DNA from: Mariannaea sp. PMI_226
Taxonomy: Eukaryota > Ascomycota > Sordariomycetes > Hypocreales > Nectriaceae
DNA: 64,000 nucleotides
Direction: 5' to 3'
NCBI GenBank assembly: GCA_024336345.1
Contig: JANFOG010000001.1
Location: 930,001 to 994,000, forward strand
The notes under the pieces were generated by a model. It was not told where the DNA came from and made no database searches. It was given only the letters and a program-made list of their open reading frames with translations. Position 1 is the first letter of the stretch; every line of letters begins with the position of its first letter. Shown in pieces: positions 1 to 10,924 of this stretch. The translations under genes were made by a program, and so were the position numbers.

Positions 1-59
1 GAATGGGTTGAGATGTGGTGTTGCAAAGGAGTGAAGATGCGGAGCTTGAAAGGTTGAGG

Positions 60-180
60 ATTTATGCACTCCCACAGCCTGAAGACTAAGGCCTTATGAT
101 TGAGATCATGTGCTCTGGGGACATTGAATCACGGCCTGAAGACCAAGGCCTTATGATTTAGGATCATGTGCTTTAGGGAC
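60..180. repeat. Left flanking direct repeats of the orphan-ORF region
   Basis: Two neighbouring copies of a motif read as 'gaagac(t/c)aaggccttatgat' followed by 'atcatgtgct'. Diverged copies in the same orientation recur at about 3155-3220 and 3265-3310, on the other side of the orphan ORF, so the repeats bracket a roughly 3.1 kb segment. They could be subterminal repeats of a mobile or duplicated segment, but no target-site duplication could be defined. Confidence 0.5.
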
Positions 181-324
181 ACTGAGGATATACAAGATGT
201 AATAAATGAGGCTAAATATAACAACGATTTGAGAACATAGACAACGTTTGGTATCAACAAGAGACGCTTGGTGCTAATAAAGGATATTCAGTCTCAACAA
301 TAAATACCTAATAGTAATAAGAGA

Positions 325-608
325 CGTTTGGATTGACAAGAAACGTTTGGGTTGACAAGAAACGTTTGGGTTGACAAGAAACGTTTGGGTTGACAAGAAA
401 CGTTTGGGTTGACAAGAAACGTTTGGGTTGACATGAGACGTTCAGTTATAATAAGAAACGTTTGGATTGATAGGAAACGTTTGAATTGACATGAGACGTT
501 TGGATTGACAAGAAACGTTTGAATTGACAGGAAACGTTTGAATTGACATGAGACGTTCAGTCGTAACAAGAAACGTTTGGATTGACAAGAAACGTTTGGG
601 TTGACAGG
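325..608. repeat. Tandem array, 19-base unit
   Basis: About 15 units of 'ttgacaagaaacgtttggg' and near variants run head to tail; the central copies (about 335-425) are nearly perfect and the outer ones are diverged. There is no unique spacer between units, so this is a minisatellite. The open frame on the minus strand across it is a by-product of the repeat. Confidence 0.9.
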
Positions 609-829
609 AAAACGGTTAGACTGGTGCTGCCGTCAACCAAGACCCGCATGGAACAGATACGCGGCCCCAGCAGAACGGGCACGTCAGTGACGACGATGAC
701 TCAGGGCTCAGCTCTGTGGGTGACCGCTTGGATCACGAAGATATGGACTTGTCCTAGAGAGATTGAAAAGGACCATATGCTCCTTCAGAAGGAAGAGCAT
801 TATTAAGAAAGTAAAAAGAAGCTCTAGTA

Positions 830-1268
830 ATATCAAGTAATGTTTAGTAGTGTCAAGTAATGTTTGGTAGTGTCAAGCAATGTTTAGCAGTGTCAAGCAA
901 TGTTTAGTAGTGTCAAGTAATGTTTAATAGTGTCAAGTAATGTTTGATAGTGTCAAGCGATGTTTAATAGTGTCAAGCGATGTTTAGCAGTGTCAAGTAA
1001 TGTTTGATAGTATCAAGCGATGTTTAGCAGTGTCAAGCGATGTTTGGTAGTGTTGAGTGATGTTTAGCAGTGTCGAGTAATGTTTGGTAGTGTCCAGCAA
1101 TGTTTGGCAGTGTCAAGTAATGTTTAATAGTGTCGAGTGATGTTTAGCAGTGTCAAGTAATATTTAATAGTGTTAGGTGATGTTTAGTAGTATCAAGTAA
1201 TGTTTAATAATATCAAGCGACATTTAGCAGTATTAAGTAATGTTTGGTAGTGTCAAGCAATGTTGCTA
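830..1268. repeat. Tandem array, 20-base unit
   Basis: About 22 units of 'tgtcaagtaatgtttagtag' and variants, ending just past the stop codon of the orphan minus-strand ORF. The core (g-caag-aa-gttt-g) resembles the 19-base unit of the array at 325-608, so both may descend from one ancestral unit. Differences between units are mainly C/T and A/G transitions. Confidence 0.9.
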
Positions 1269-1282
1269 GTTGTATAAATCCA

Positions 1283-3049
1283 TTAATCTAAGCTCTTTCT
1301 TTTTTTAGCATTTCTGCTTGCATCATTCTCCCTTGCTGCTGCCAATTGGTTAATTGCCGTCTCATTGGCATCAAATCTCTCACCAATGATATCAGAGAAC
1401 TGGCTTAACTTCTCATCAACCATGCCCTCAACATTTTCCTTGCGTCGCTCCTCTAGCTGACGCTCCTCTAGTTGACGAATTGTATCTTGGAATTCTTTCC
1501 TTTGCCTTGCCAACTCATTCTTATGACGTTCCTCTAGTTTATCCATCATCTCCTGGAAATCTGTTTTCAGCTTGCTCAATTCGGCGTTATGTTTGTCTTC
1601 CTGTTGACGAAGCGTGTTTTGGAAGTAGTTCTTTAGCTTTTCCGAGTTGTCTTTAGTTTGTTTCTCGGACCGATCGATCCTCTCTACTAGTTTCGCTCCG
1701 TCTTTGATTGTATTCATGACATCGTCAAACGTAGGCTTTTCAGAGCTCACTGTTTGGACTGCTGATTCATTCTGTGCTGACGTGTCTCCGGCTGATTGCC
1801 TGTCGTTGCCTATGCATAACGTCTGGGCCATATAAGCTGTGTCCTCGATATAGGCCATCGCCGGAATGTCGCGGTCCTCTTCGATGAGCTTCATAGCCAT
1901 TCTGCCCTGAATTTCAAGAGACAGGCGCACTAGAACAGTTGTATCACAAAACCTAATGTCTGTGGTGGGCCCATCTGTGTTGGGTAACCATTTTTCCAGA
2001 TCTGCCTTGGGATATTTTTCTTGTGCATTTATGGCACGAGCTGATTGCAAGAATGTGGTCAAACCAAACATAATCTTCAGGCATGTGAAATCTGCCCATG
2101 TGAGTGGTCGTTTCCCTCGTTTATTCGACGAGATTCGGTTCGTACTCTCCGTCATTGACATGTCGTTGACAATCCGAGCGAAGGTTTCTGCGTCTGATTC
2201 CCTCTTCATTCCCGACATCCACAAGACCACAGCTTGTTGATACCATCCCCATTGAAGTTGTTTAAGGTGAGGCACGGCGTTCCTGCCTACCTTCTTTGGT
2301 TTTAAATCTGGAAATGGGTAATCATCTGCGTCTTTTTCCGTTCCCCCGAAGTGTACGACAAGTTGCTTATACGGCACAGGTTTTGGAAGCGTCTCCTTTC
2401 CGTCTGTCAACAAGTCTGACTTCAAGTTCTGTCGATTCTTTTGCCGCATCCTTGCTAGCTGCTGCTGTTCGTGTTGATACATGTGTCTACTGTCGAGGAA
2501 CAGCGCGATGGCCCGAATACGTTCGTTGGGATGCGTCTGGGCTATCTTGATGCACATCCCAATCGTCATCCAATCTTGCTTGCCATAAGAGTTCGTTTTA
2601 AGCGCGTTTATATCATCATGAGTGAGATACTTGATGACGTTTCCGACTCCTGGTGTATCAAGTATTCTATGGGACATGCGCCAGATGATGGAGCGGGCTC
2701 TTGCGGCGCTGTCTTGACCATTCCCTGGAGGTGTTGGAAGCCGCCCGATTGTAATGAATGGCGGCAGTGGCGGTATTCTTTGTCCTGTCCCCTGTGGTGG
2801 CACGCTCATGCTTGGTTCATCGGTAGCTTCCTCGTCTGACTCTGTTTCTTGTTCGTCTGGCTCTAATTCTTGTCCGTCTGGCTCTGGTTCTTGTTCATCT
2901 GGCCTTGGTTCTTGTTCGTCTGGCTCTGCTTCTTGTTCGACTAGCCCTGACCCCGAACTTGACGAGGCCTCAAGCGGCGCCGCAAAACCAACCTGAAGTT
3001 TGTCCTTCTGTTTATGCATCCAGCGCGTTGATTCCGCGTTGTCAGCCAT
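1283..3049 (-). CDS. Orphan 588-aa protein with acidic repeats and C-terminal coiled coil
   Basis: I do not recognise this family. The single-exon ORF starts at an ATG at 3049. Residues about 38-75 form an acidic, degenerate repeat built on E-P-D-E-Q-E. Residues about 90-430 look globular (Trp-rich, with a stretch reading GVGNVIKYLTHDD). Residues about 455-545 are a long charged heptad-like helix rich in K, E, R and Q, predicted coiled coil. The C-terminus is basic (AKKRKSLD), a possible nuclear signal. The stop lies about 15 bases from a 20-base tandem array, and diverged direct repeats flank the unit on both sides. The isolation, lack of introns and repeat setting suggest an accessory or mobile-element-associated gene, but no transposase, integrase or recombinase motif is visible. 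Confidence 0.6.
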   Translation of the reverse strand: MADNAESTRWMHKQKDKLQVGFAAPLEASSSSGSGLVEQEAEPDEQEPRPDEQEPEPDGQELEPDEQETESDEEATDEPSMSVPPQGTGQRIPPLPPFITIGRLPTPPGNGQDSAARARSIIWRMSHRILDTPGVGNVIKYLTHDDINALKTNSYGKQDWMTIGMCIKIAQTHPNERIRAIALFLDSRHMYQHEQQQLARMRQKNRQNLKSDLLTDGKETLPKPVPYKQLVVHFGGTEKDADDYPFPDLKPKKVGRNAVPHLKQLQWGWYQQAVVLWMSGMKRESDAETFARIVNDMSMTESTNRISSNKRGKRPLTWADFTCLKIMFGLTTFLQSARAINAQEKYPKADLEKWLPNTDGPTTDIRFCDTTVLVRLSLEIQGRMAMKLIEEDRDIPAMAYIEDTAYMAQTLCIGNDRQSAGDTSAQNESAVQTVSSEKPTFDDVMNTIKDGAKLVERIDRSEKQTKDNSEKLKNYFQNTLRQQEDKHNAELSKLKTDFQEMMDKLEERHKNELARQRKEFQDTIRQLEERQLEERRKENVEGMVDEKLSQFSDIIGERFDANETAINQLAAARENDASRNAKKRKSLD

Positions 3050-3154
3050 GTTGTGTATCGGGCGCGGGCGGGCTCGAAATGAGTCGGGATGCGGTATTTC
3101 GAAGATGATTGGAAGTGATGTTGGAAGAAACGAGAGTGCTTCTTGGAAGATGGA

Positions 3155-3320
3155 GAGGGTTATGCGCTCTCGCTACCTAAAGACCAACGCTTTATGCTTT
3201 ATGATCATGTGCTCTCGCCTTCTCGCTCAAAGAAATCTGCTCGTCTGTGATTCACTGACATGGAGCAGTAAGTAGGCCTTATATTTTAGGATCATGTGCT
3301 CTCGGCCACTCGACTAAAGT
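3155..3320. repeat. Right flanking direct repeats of the orphan-ORF region
   Basis: Two diverged copies of the left-flank motif. The first reads 'aaagaccaacgctttatg' then 'atgatcatgtgctctcg'; the second reads 'taggccttat' then 'taggatcatgtgctctcgg'. Both are in the same orientation as the copies near 60-180. The first also shares its 5' neighbour with the left copy: a 'ggttatgcgctctc' versus 'gatttatgcactccc' type stretch. Confidence 0.5.
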
Positions 3321-3330
3321 CGTCTTCTCG

Positions 3331-6300
3331 TCTGTAATTCATAGCATGAAGTAGCATCATATTTGTAATATGAAAGCAACGGCGGCTCAGCCATCTAACA
3401 TACAACTATATCCGTATCATGAAGAAATCTAGCACAGCAACTGGTGGCTGCTGAACGGGCGATAGGGAAGCCATAGTGAATTTGTCAATGGTGTGAAGAC
3501 CTGCATTAAGGTCGGGGCTCCATCAGGAAGAAGTCCAGCAACCAGGGCTTGTGAAAGATTAGCGACATATTCACAGAACGCATGAGATAAGACTTCTCGT
3601 TATCTATACTCAAGATGATAGATGTCCTTATGCTGCCTGTCTAACAACCTGGCCCCATGAGGTCCTGAATTTTGGTTCGCGGGATCCCGAATTCAATATG
3701 CCACATTCTCTTCAGCCAATTGAGTGAACTCTGTACCCAATACATGATTAATTGGGGTACTGAATATGGGACATTTAGTTGTAGCTTTGTCTATTACATT
3801 GACCAAATTTTGACGTCACCCATATAAATCTAAGGTAGGGGATGAATGATCTAACATTAGCTCATACAGCAACAGGTCTGACTTGTTCCGTTCAGTCTAT
3901 GGAAGATGGCCAGACATTACAGCTTGGAACTGTCGATTCGATCACACTTGATAGCGCGCCGATCGGTTGGCTCAGCGCTGGTGCGTCGGCGGGTAGTCCG
4001 TTTGTAAACGTGGCCCTGTTAAACTGTCTCACAATCAAACGCTACCCAATGAAGTCTTACTAGTTGCTGGAGGAGATTGTGTACCTGAAGTCCTATTATA
4101 CTATCCCATGCTAATGTATTCGATCAACTCAGTATCAAATCGCCAAAGCAGCTGGAAACCTCGTATTACAAGTCTCTTCTTTAATCTACTTATACCGACC
4201 AACGCCCGCCGTCCCTTGCGCTCATACTCGTCATCGGTATCCGACTCCGCGTAGGCCGTGCCTATACAACTTAATATGCTTCAACCCATTTCTTGCCCAT
4301 GAAAGCGCCGGCTTTCTCCCTTGATTACTTCCCAACAGATGCTTCAATTTGGAACATGTACAGTCGGAGCTGAATAAAAGTTTCTATCGTAAGTATGGTT
4401 GGTTGATTGTACAATTGACTAAAGCAGAATACGCACTAGCATCATGAAAATTCGAAAGGAAAAATAAAAAGACAGTAGATGCTGTGAATAAGAATAACAC
4501 GGGGTGCCTAGGTTTATTCGGCGTAAGCTTGCGTCTCTGTTTCGACCAAAATACAATATCTGTTGAGGGAATGAATCTGAGTGTCAAGCGGTTGAGCGGA
4601 GGCAAGGTAGATCTCACAATAAATGAAATTGTGCACACCGCCTTGTTGGTGAGGTCAATAAATGATAAAAGTCAGCGGAAGTATCTAGCAAGCTCTTTTG
4701 TTTATATTGATATAGCAACCTCACCAGTCGTCGAACCAACAAGCTTAGCCGAGACTCGTCGTAGTCTTCATCATTAAAGTATTATGAACTGGAGTAGAGA
4801 AGCAGTGTTGCTATATTCAAGACGCTTCTCTTCGCGGCTGGATGTCGAGTGGCGAGGTGATATCAAGGCATTCATCTCGCCTGACATGCTCGGCCTGGTG
4901 GTTTAAGCCCATCGCATCGTATCCAATATGCCACTCTCTAGAAACTTAATATCCAAAGGGCACATAATTTCTCTGTCCTGATGATAAATTCAAGTATTAC
5001 GATTGGAAAGAATCGCAACATGTACGAATTTGGTTTGCTGACCTTGATTTGAAGTTGTCATCGTTCAGGGGCAGGAAAGACACTTCGGCACCGTTACCTA
5101 CGGGTTTCGTTTGAAGGAAAAAAGAAAAGGTAATTTGTTCCCTTGCGCATCTGGACTGCCATCATGGCCTCCTTTGGTCAGCTTCCCCGAGCCAAGCAGA
5201 CTGGATATGACGAACCAACCCCTTGTTTGAAACACGATGGCATTTGCTCCCATGCAATGCAGTCAGGCAGAGAAGGATGTCCAATGTCAATGTAAATGGC
5301 GACCAAGTTTGAAAGCCGTGCGCACAATGTTCAAGAGGCACCCGCCACATACTGCGGCTCTGATATCGATATATATATGTATATATATCAACTGAGTCGC
5401 ATCAGCTCCCTCTTTTACCACCTGTATCTGCGCCCGGCTCTATCGTCGGAATGGACCAGAACGATGTCCTCGAGCTGTGACTACTGTCAGCCCATCGACC
5501 TTTTCGATGCCTGCCCATTGGCCTTGCTCCTCTTGTCAAGGACGCCTAAAAACGGTTCACTACATCAACAACGGTTCGCTGTACAGCATCTGGGTCTCTT
5601 GGCGTCGGTAGTGCGGACAAGTGAGGAAACCTTGCAGGTTGTTCCATCGCAGAAAGCTTCTAGCAGAAGCTACCTAGCAGGCTTACTGCGTACTTGTCGC
5701 CATGTGTGCTCATCTTTACACACCGGCTTATCGCTTGAATAGCGTCATCTTTGCTGTTCTGGTGGCTACTACCTCGGGCTCAGCGGCGACCACTCCAACA
5801 TCGATGCAGCCGAGCTTGGCCGCTTAGTTCGCCTGAGCCCCAAGCCATGAGTCGATGTTCGCTTGATACTGCAATGAGGGAGAAGTATGGGATTTTGGGC
5901 GTCCGAATTGTCGTTAAAGGAGAAATTCGAACGGTCTTTAATATTATTTTAAGCGTAGAGTATTTATCTTAACTGTAGCCAGCCCTAGGAGGCTACCTAT
6001 TCACTCACACAACTCGTACGAGATAGAATACACTAGCAAGGCATTGTGCTCTGGGTCGGAGAGACTGGCAGTTCTTCTGCAAGGAGTGTGACACATCTCG
6101 ATTGTGCCAAGCTTGTCCTAGTGAGCAGCACAGCAGGCCTACCATTCCTGCAAACCGCGACGACCTCGTTGAGTTCGAGTTCATCAAGGCTTCCTGGCAG
6201 ATTCCCATCGCTTTGAAAGATGTTGCGCGATTCCAGAAATGGGAACAACATTGGGAATCTAATTGTTCCCGCAAGGACGAAGATGACTTTCCCTCGCAGA

Positions 6301-8809
6301 TTTTGGCTTATTATTTTTCCTTTTTACTCTGTGTACCCCATCTTGGAATATGAGAGTTGGAGTCTGGTGCGCAGAAGTCCATTTCCCAAAAGTCACTGCA
6401 TCCCGATGCTGGAGAGCCGTGATTGGCACGACCGCATTTGAACCTGCATTGCCGGCTCGCATGACCAAAGCCACGGAGTCAACTACAAGTACCTACTCGA
6501 CATTGATGAGAACGCCTTCTCGGGCCATCGTAATTAGCTTCTTCAGAGGTCGAGAAAGACCCGCTCAGGAAAGTTGTAGCAAGGGAGAGAGAGAGGCCGC
6601 GGACAAGAAAAGAGTCGATTTGGCTGATCTTCCATAACCGCCTGATTCGCTGAAGGGAAATCTTCCAGCCCAACATCGATCGCGCGTCTCACTTCCAGCA
6701 TGCTGGATGGCCGCGCTCGCCGTCGTTGAGCCCTCTGAGCTCTGTAAGCAATCAGTAGCATCTCCTTGCGCTTTTCCCGGCAAACAGTCCGGGCCTGGTA
6801 ACGGGTTCCGCTTAACAAGTTCAATGGCCTAGTTAAAGCCGTTCTCACCAGTCAGGTATATGAAAATAAAATAAAATAAAATAAAAACAGCCTGAACTTA
6901 CGTCTGCTGTACACAGCTATCCAACCATCAACTTGGTAAATTTATTTTCTCGTCCTGTCCTTCTAATATCATAGGCAGTTCCGTGTTTTGTCACGGTATA
7001 GGAATTAGGCGGGCGTCCCAAAACTTTTGTTTATTCTGGCGTCTGTCACCGTTTATCCACCAACAATCTAGTTGACTTATCGAAATATTCGACTTCGAGC
7101 TCCGTGGCCGTTCGCTCCCAGTTGCTGCATACGAGCTGTTTTGCCTTTCGTTTTCGTTCCTCGGTCGCCTTGCACTCCCGCCCTTACTTTATACACGAAT
7201 TGTACGGTCGTTTCGATCATTAGCTTGCAAAGAATTCGGCCAACCTCATCACCATGGCAGATGCCACTTGCATGAACTTCGACGAAGACGAAGAATAATA
7301 CTAGGTTTCTATTTCCATCTAGGTATTTACGGACTGATAATACCCTGAATGCTTCACAACGCTCCAAACCTGAATTGCATCACATAAGGGCCGTCCGAGT
7401 TGTTGGCTGAGAATGAGTGCGCGACTGTAGTGCATCTCGCTTGTGGTCTGGATTCTCGAGCCGTTGCGCTAAAGTTACCCATTTTGCTGGAGCATTGTGG
7501 TACATAAACGAGAACAAGAAGGTGACGGCGTCGACGGTGCGGAGGACTCGGATGGATGAGTTCGGGATGAGATTTCCATCTAGGCCGAGCTCCTTGGATA
7601 ACCCAAAGACGTTGGCATTACTGCCGCGGGCTCATCGCCGCTGGACTTTCGTGACATGATTTCTCTCTCAGAGACGCGCATCCGCCAGATGGAAAGAAAA
7701 AAAAAAACAGTTGCTAATGCGTGGTATTTTGCCCAGCGCTCCCGGCCGCAAGCTGTGGCCTCGCACCTCGCCAACGAAGAAGGGCGTTTCCAGGCCAAGT
7801 CGCTGGAGTCGCCACGCAGTCGTCGTGGAGCAGGGCTCGAAACCGGACTCGGGTAAAGTTTCCCTCAAGGAATCCGCCACCGTTTCTTAAGAGTGACAGC
7901 ATGCCCGCTGCTTCGACATTCAATGATGCCCTTTTACCTGGTTTGAGCTATTCTCGATTTGCTGATGCTGCATGGGAACAAGACTTCCCAAACGTTGTCG
8001 TTTGGGGTTCGGCAAAGTCGCTGCTGAACTAATAGCTGGAACCATACGTGATAAAGTCCTGGGCAGCTCGCCTAGAGATTAAATCAGTATTTATATATCT
8101 ACGGTTCCCTGCACCAAGTGCGCCGAGGCAGTTATTCAGCCGATCTTCTGTACCCCCCAAGATTCCAACGCCGGCTCATTTCATATAATTAGCCAAAATC
8201 TACGTCATCATCTAGGCAACAGAGCCTGCTTACGTTTTGTGCATTCGGTACTTCAGGAAGTTTGAATTGGAGGCTGGTCAGAAGTCATTGAGATGCTAGT
8301 AGCCATATAAGCCGCAGACAGCCTCAAGAAATGCCAAGCGGGTGGAGGCAATCATGAAAGAAACGTTTTGCTTTGTTTGGCAATGTCGGCTTGGAGCGTT
8401 GACTTTTGCTCCAAAGCCTCTATGCATGATAGTCTCTTGGTTGAAAAAAGGCTGGGGCAGTTAAAAGAAAATTACAAGGGTGTCTGCTTTTTATAGCAGC
8501 TCAACAAGCCCGAATATCCAAAGATATCACGAAGGCTTGTTTCTGCCTTTGTGGTTTAACAGATGTGCCACCCCAGCCAAACTGTGAAATAAAAGAAGTA
8601 AAAAAAAAAGACGCCCGATGTCGGCAATCGAATCTCTAACTGATTACTTTGGACCGCCCAGAAGAAACCACAAGAAGAAGTGCTCTGGTCACATTCCCTC
8701 GTATCTACTCACTGTGTTAGCACCCATATCAGAGCCAACCAACGGGAATGCTTAATGAGGCTTAATTAACCAGCTGGTAGTGATTCTGGTGAATCTATCC
8801 AAGTCGACA
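3331..8809. other. Gene-free, apparently decayed interval
   Basis: I find no intact gene. Short open frames exist (for example 4484-4777 plus, 97 codons, and 5296-5742 plus, 148 codons), but none has a recognisable domain, plausible intron set or family pattern. One stretch near 6478-6580 looks like a dead glycosyltransferase. An (AAAAT)n microsatellite lies at about 6863-6886. The rest is moderately AT-rich with frequent stops in all frames, as expected of old transposon or gene debris. Confidence 0.6.
6478..6580 (+). pseudogene. Probable CAP10-like (GT90) glycosyltransferase fragment, broken
   Basis: Reading frame 1 from 6478 gives V-N-YKYLLDIDENAFSGH-R-N, then a stop at 6535-6537, then LLQRSRKTRSGKL and a second stop. 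Fungal CAP10/GT90 proteins carry a conserved stretch of the form K-Y-x-L-D-x-D-G-x-A-x-SG-R followed by a leucine-rich LL(Q/K)S segment, which this resembles, with G to E and R to H changes and a stop in the middle. I could not follow the family upstream or downstream with confidence. This is a relic at best; a chance match is possible because the region is short. Confidence 0.4.
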
Positions 8810-10144
8810 TTAAAATCTCGAGAAACGTTCATTATCCTCGTCAACTTGACCAAATAAATTGAGAAACGCTGTGTGAACCTCCTCAGTCAGATCGCTAGCT
8901 TGAAGACTCCGTCCCTTCTTCGCAAATGCTAAACGAGAACATTCCTGTGTGTGTATGAAATTAGTACAATTCACACTTCTCACTCTTTGTCGCGAGGTTG
9001 TCTTTTAAGTAATTGACGAAGCAATGACGAAGGCTCAGAACCCATCAAGTATGGAGCAGTGGCAAACTGACAAGAGCCAGGAAGATGGACTTACTCGCGT
9101 GATGGCACTTCCACCAAAGGCAGCAAGACCGAGGGACTCGCTTTCTCCAAGAGGCTCGTGATCAATCTCCCACAAGCGGTCCAGATATGCCTTCCTCCAC
9201 CCTAACAGAGTGGCTATGGCCCCAGTGAGCGTATCACCTTGGCCGCCACTCCGTTTCCTTCCGCCTTGCAAATCAACCGTGAATGTCATGTCTCCGTTGG
9301 AGATGTGATCTTGGTTACCCTTTTCAATAATCGTAACCCCTCCAAGAGCCTTGGCCAAAGCCTCCACATTTGCAGTCTCGCCTGCGTCATCAGGCACCTT
9401 CAGGTTGAGAGCCTCGCACAGCCGGCCGAACTCTACCACATTTGGGGTAAGAACGGCATTGGCATAGCCTCTGATCAGGTCCGGGTTCCTCTGCACGATG
9501 AGCAATGCATCGGCATCCAACACGATTGGCATATTCCGTTCTCTAGCAGCCCGGATTACGCGTGCGACTGTGGCTTGCATGAGGGGATCGCGGCCGAGAC
9601 CAGGTCCAATGACAAGGACATGGAGACGCGGCAATAGTTCAATGACGCGGCTAGAGATATGTTCAGGGTCGCTATTGGGGTCTTTCGAGTGAGATGAAGT
9701 CGACGCCTCGGAGGCACGGGTGGAGGGGTCCGTCTGACGCATCAATGGGTGAACCATGAGGTTCGGAGAGTAGGTCTTTATAACGGCGGCGGCGGCGGGT
9801 GTGCAAATAACATGGGACTAAACATATGATATGATTAGTTAGCACTGCACTCGCCTCTTTCTCAAGTCCTAACCCACCATATCACATCCAAGCCTCGCAC
9901 TGGCCATGGCGGAGAAGTATGGCGCGCCCGTGTAATCCTCACTGCCCCCAAGGACAGCTACTCTTCCCAACTGTCCTGCTTGGATCAGTTCATGGCTTTT
10001 TGTACCACGCGCATCGCGGGGCCGGGCAAGCATCTACAAACCCTTGTGGAAATGCTGTAGCATGGGCGGTACCATCCGCCGGACGCGAGAGAGTATGTCC
10101 TTGGATGCTGCTGACATTTCGGATGTTGCGGACGGAGTTGGCAT
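8810..10144 (-). CDS. ATP/ADP-dependent (S)-NAD(P)H-hydrate dehydratase (CARKD/Nnr2 type)
   Basis: Repair enzyme that dehydrates damaged NAD(P)HX back to NAD(P)H using a nucleotide. Model: exons 10144-10042, 9975-9878, 9817-9095 and 8944-8810, total 1059 bases, 352 aa, in the usual range for the family. Joining them gives the family landmarks in order: [14 protein letters not shown] near the N-terminus, [24 protein letters not shown], the glycine-rich loop [12 protein letters not shown] and a short tail after [10 protein letters not shown]. The first intron uses donor GTTTGT and the last acceptor is CAG. The start at 10144 was chosen because the family homology begins just after it; an in-frame ATG 27 bases downstream (MSAASKD) is equally possible. 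Fungal paralogues differ in targeting; no clear presequence is seen from this start. Confidence 0.92.
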
Positions 10145-10924
10145 TGTGCGGGTTGGACGTATAAGAGGAGGAGGAGGAGGCCTGTTTTGTTGAAGGAGAT
10201 GATTCGTGATGACAAAGGGGCTTGAGTTGGCGGGGTTCAAGTTGCCTGGGTCGTGGAGAATCGAGTGACGGTGGATTAGAGGAGGCGCGTCCAACGAATA
10301 GTTGTAGAGTCTTGATCGGCTGCAAAGCCTGACATCACAATGACGGGCGCCAAAGGTGATGAAAGAAAAATGGGTAGAAATTGAAAAAGAAGTACGTCCG
10401 TTGATAGTGAGGAAAAAAAGTTGATGGAGCAAGTAGGTCCTTCCAGGTCCCTCATGATGTCACCCTTGAGCTGGAAGGGACGCCCCCATCCGACAACGCT
10501 CTTCTGTTACTTTCGTACATAACACATCACAACACACTATAAACAAAAGCATGGGTCAAGCAGGTAGTTGAAGTTTTAACACATTAAATAGATTGAATTA
10601 AGGGCGGTGATTAAATTTTGTGCTCCATTTTACAAGTGGCATTACAGTCAGCGCAATAAACAGTAGCATAAATGGTCACGCAGATAATTGAACTTCAAAT
10701 ACATTGAACAAAAGGAATCGAGGGCGTTCATTGAGTTTTGTGCTCTATTTTACAAATGGCAATACGGCGGATGAATCTCCCTCACCTCATCCCGCGACTG
10801 CGTCAGGCGCAACCCCTCGACTATTCCCCCCGCCAGAGAGAAAAACTAACCACACTTTCATCGATTCAGTATAGACAGCAGCATCCCCAAAAGCCCCCGT
10901 TATACTTGATACAATATTAATTGT
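10145..10924. promoter_or_regulatory. Promoter of the hydrate dehydratase and 3' flank of atp1
   Basis: Both neighbours read on the minus strand, so this interval must hold the 3' UTR of atp1 and the promoter and 5' UTR of the dehydratase. The proximal part (10145-10430) is long open sequence in several frames and probably 5' UTR. The only clear structure is a diverged tandem duplication at about 10546-10770. Confidence 0.6.
10546..10770. repeat. Diverged tandem duplication of about 105-115 bases
   Basis: Two copies, at about 10546-10645 and 10662-10768. Both run through 'catgggtca' or 'aatggtca', then 'gttgaa' or 'attgaa', 'acattgaa' or 'acattaaa', 'agggcg', 'ttttgtgct', 'attttacaa' and 'tggcattac' or 'tggcaatac'. 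Many differences are transitions. Confidence 0.65.

Noticed and set aside
325..1268. CRISPR-like array
   Set aside because: Units abut head to tail with no unique spacers, and the genome is eukaryotic. These are minisatellites.
4979..5040. Single C/D snoRNA candidate (ctgatga ... ctga)
   Set aside because: The C box does not start with a purine, no terminal stem forms, and there is no second copy or enclosing intron.
7905..8032. Second GT90-like fragment (DALLPGLSYSRFAD, then NVVVWGSAKS)
   Set aside because: Weakly resembles the region around the WRG motif of that family, but the key WRG is absent and the order relative to the 6478 fragment is wrong.
8600..8690. tRNA gene on the minus strand (B-box-like gattcgattgc)
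   Set aside because: The bases flanking the would-be T loop cannot form a five-pair stem, and no acceptor stem closes the structure.
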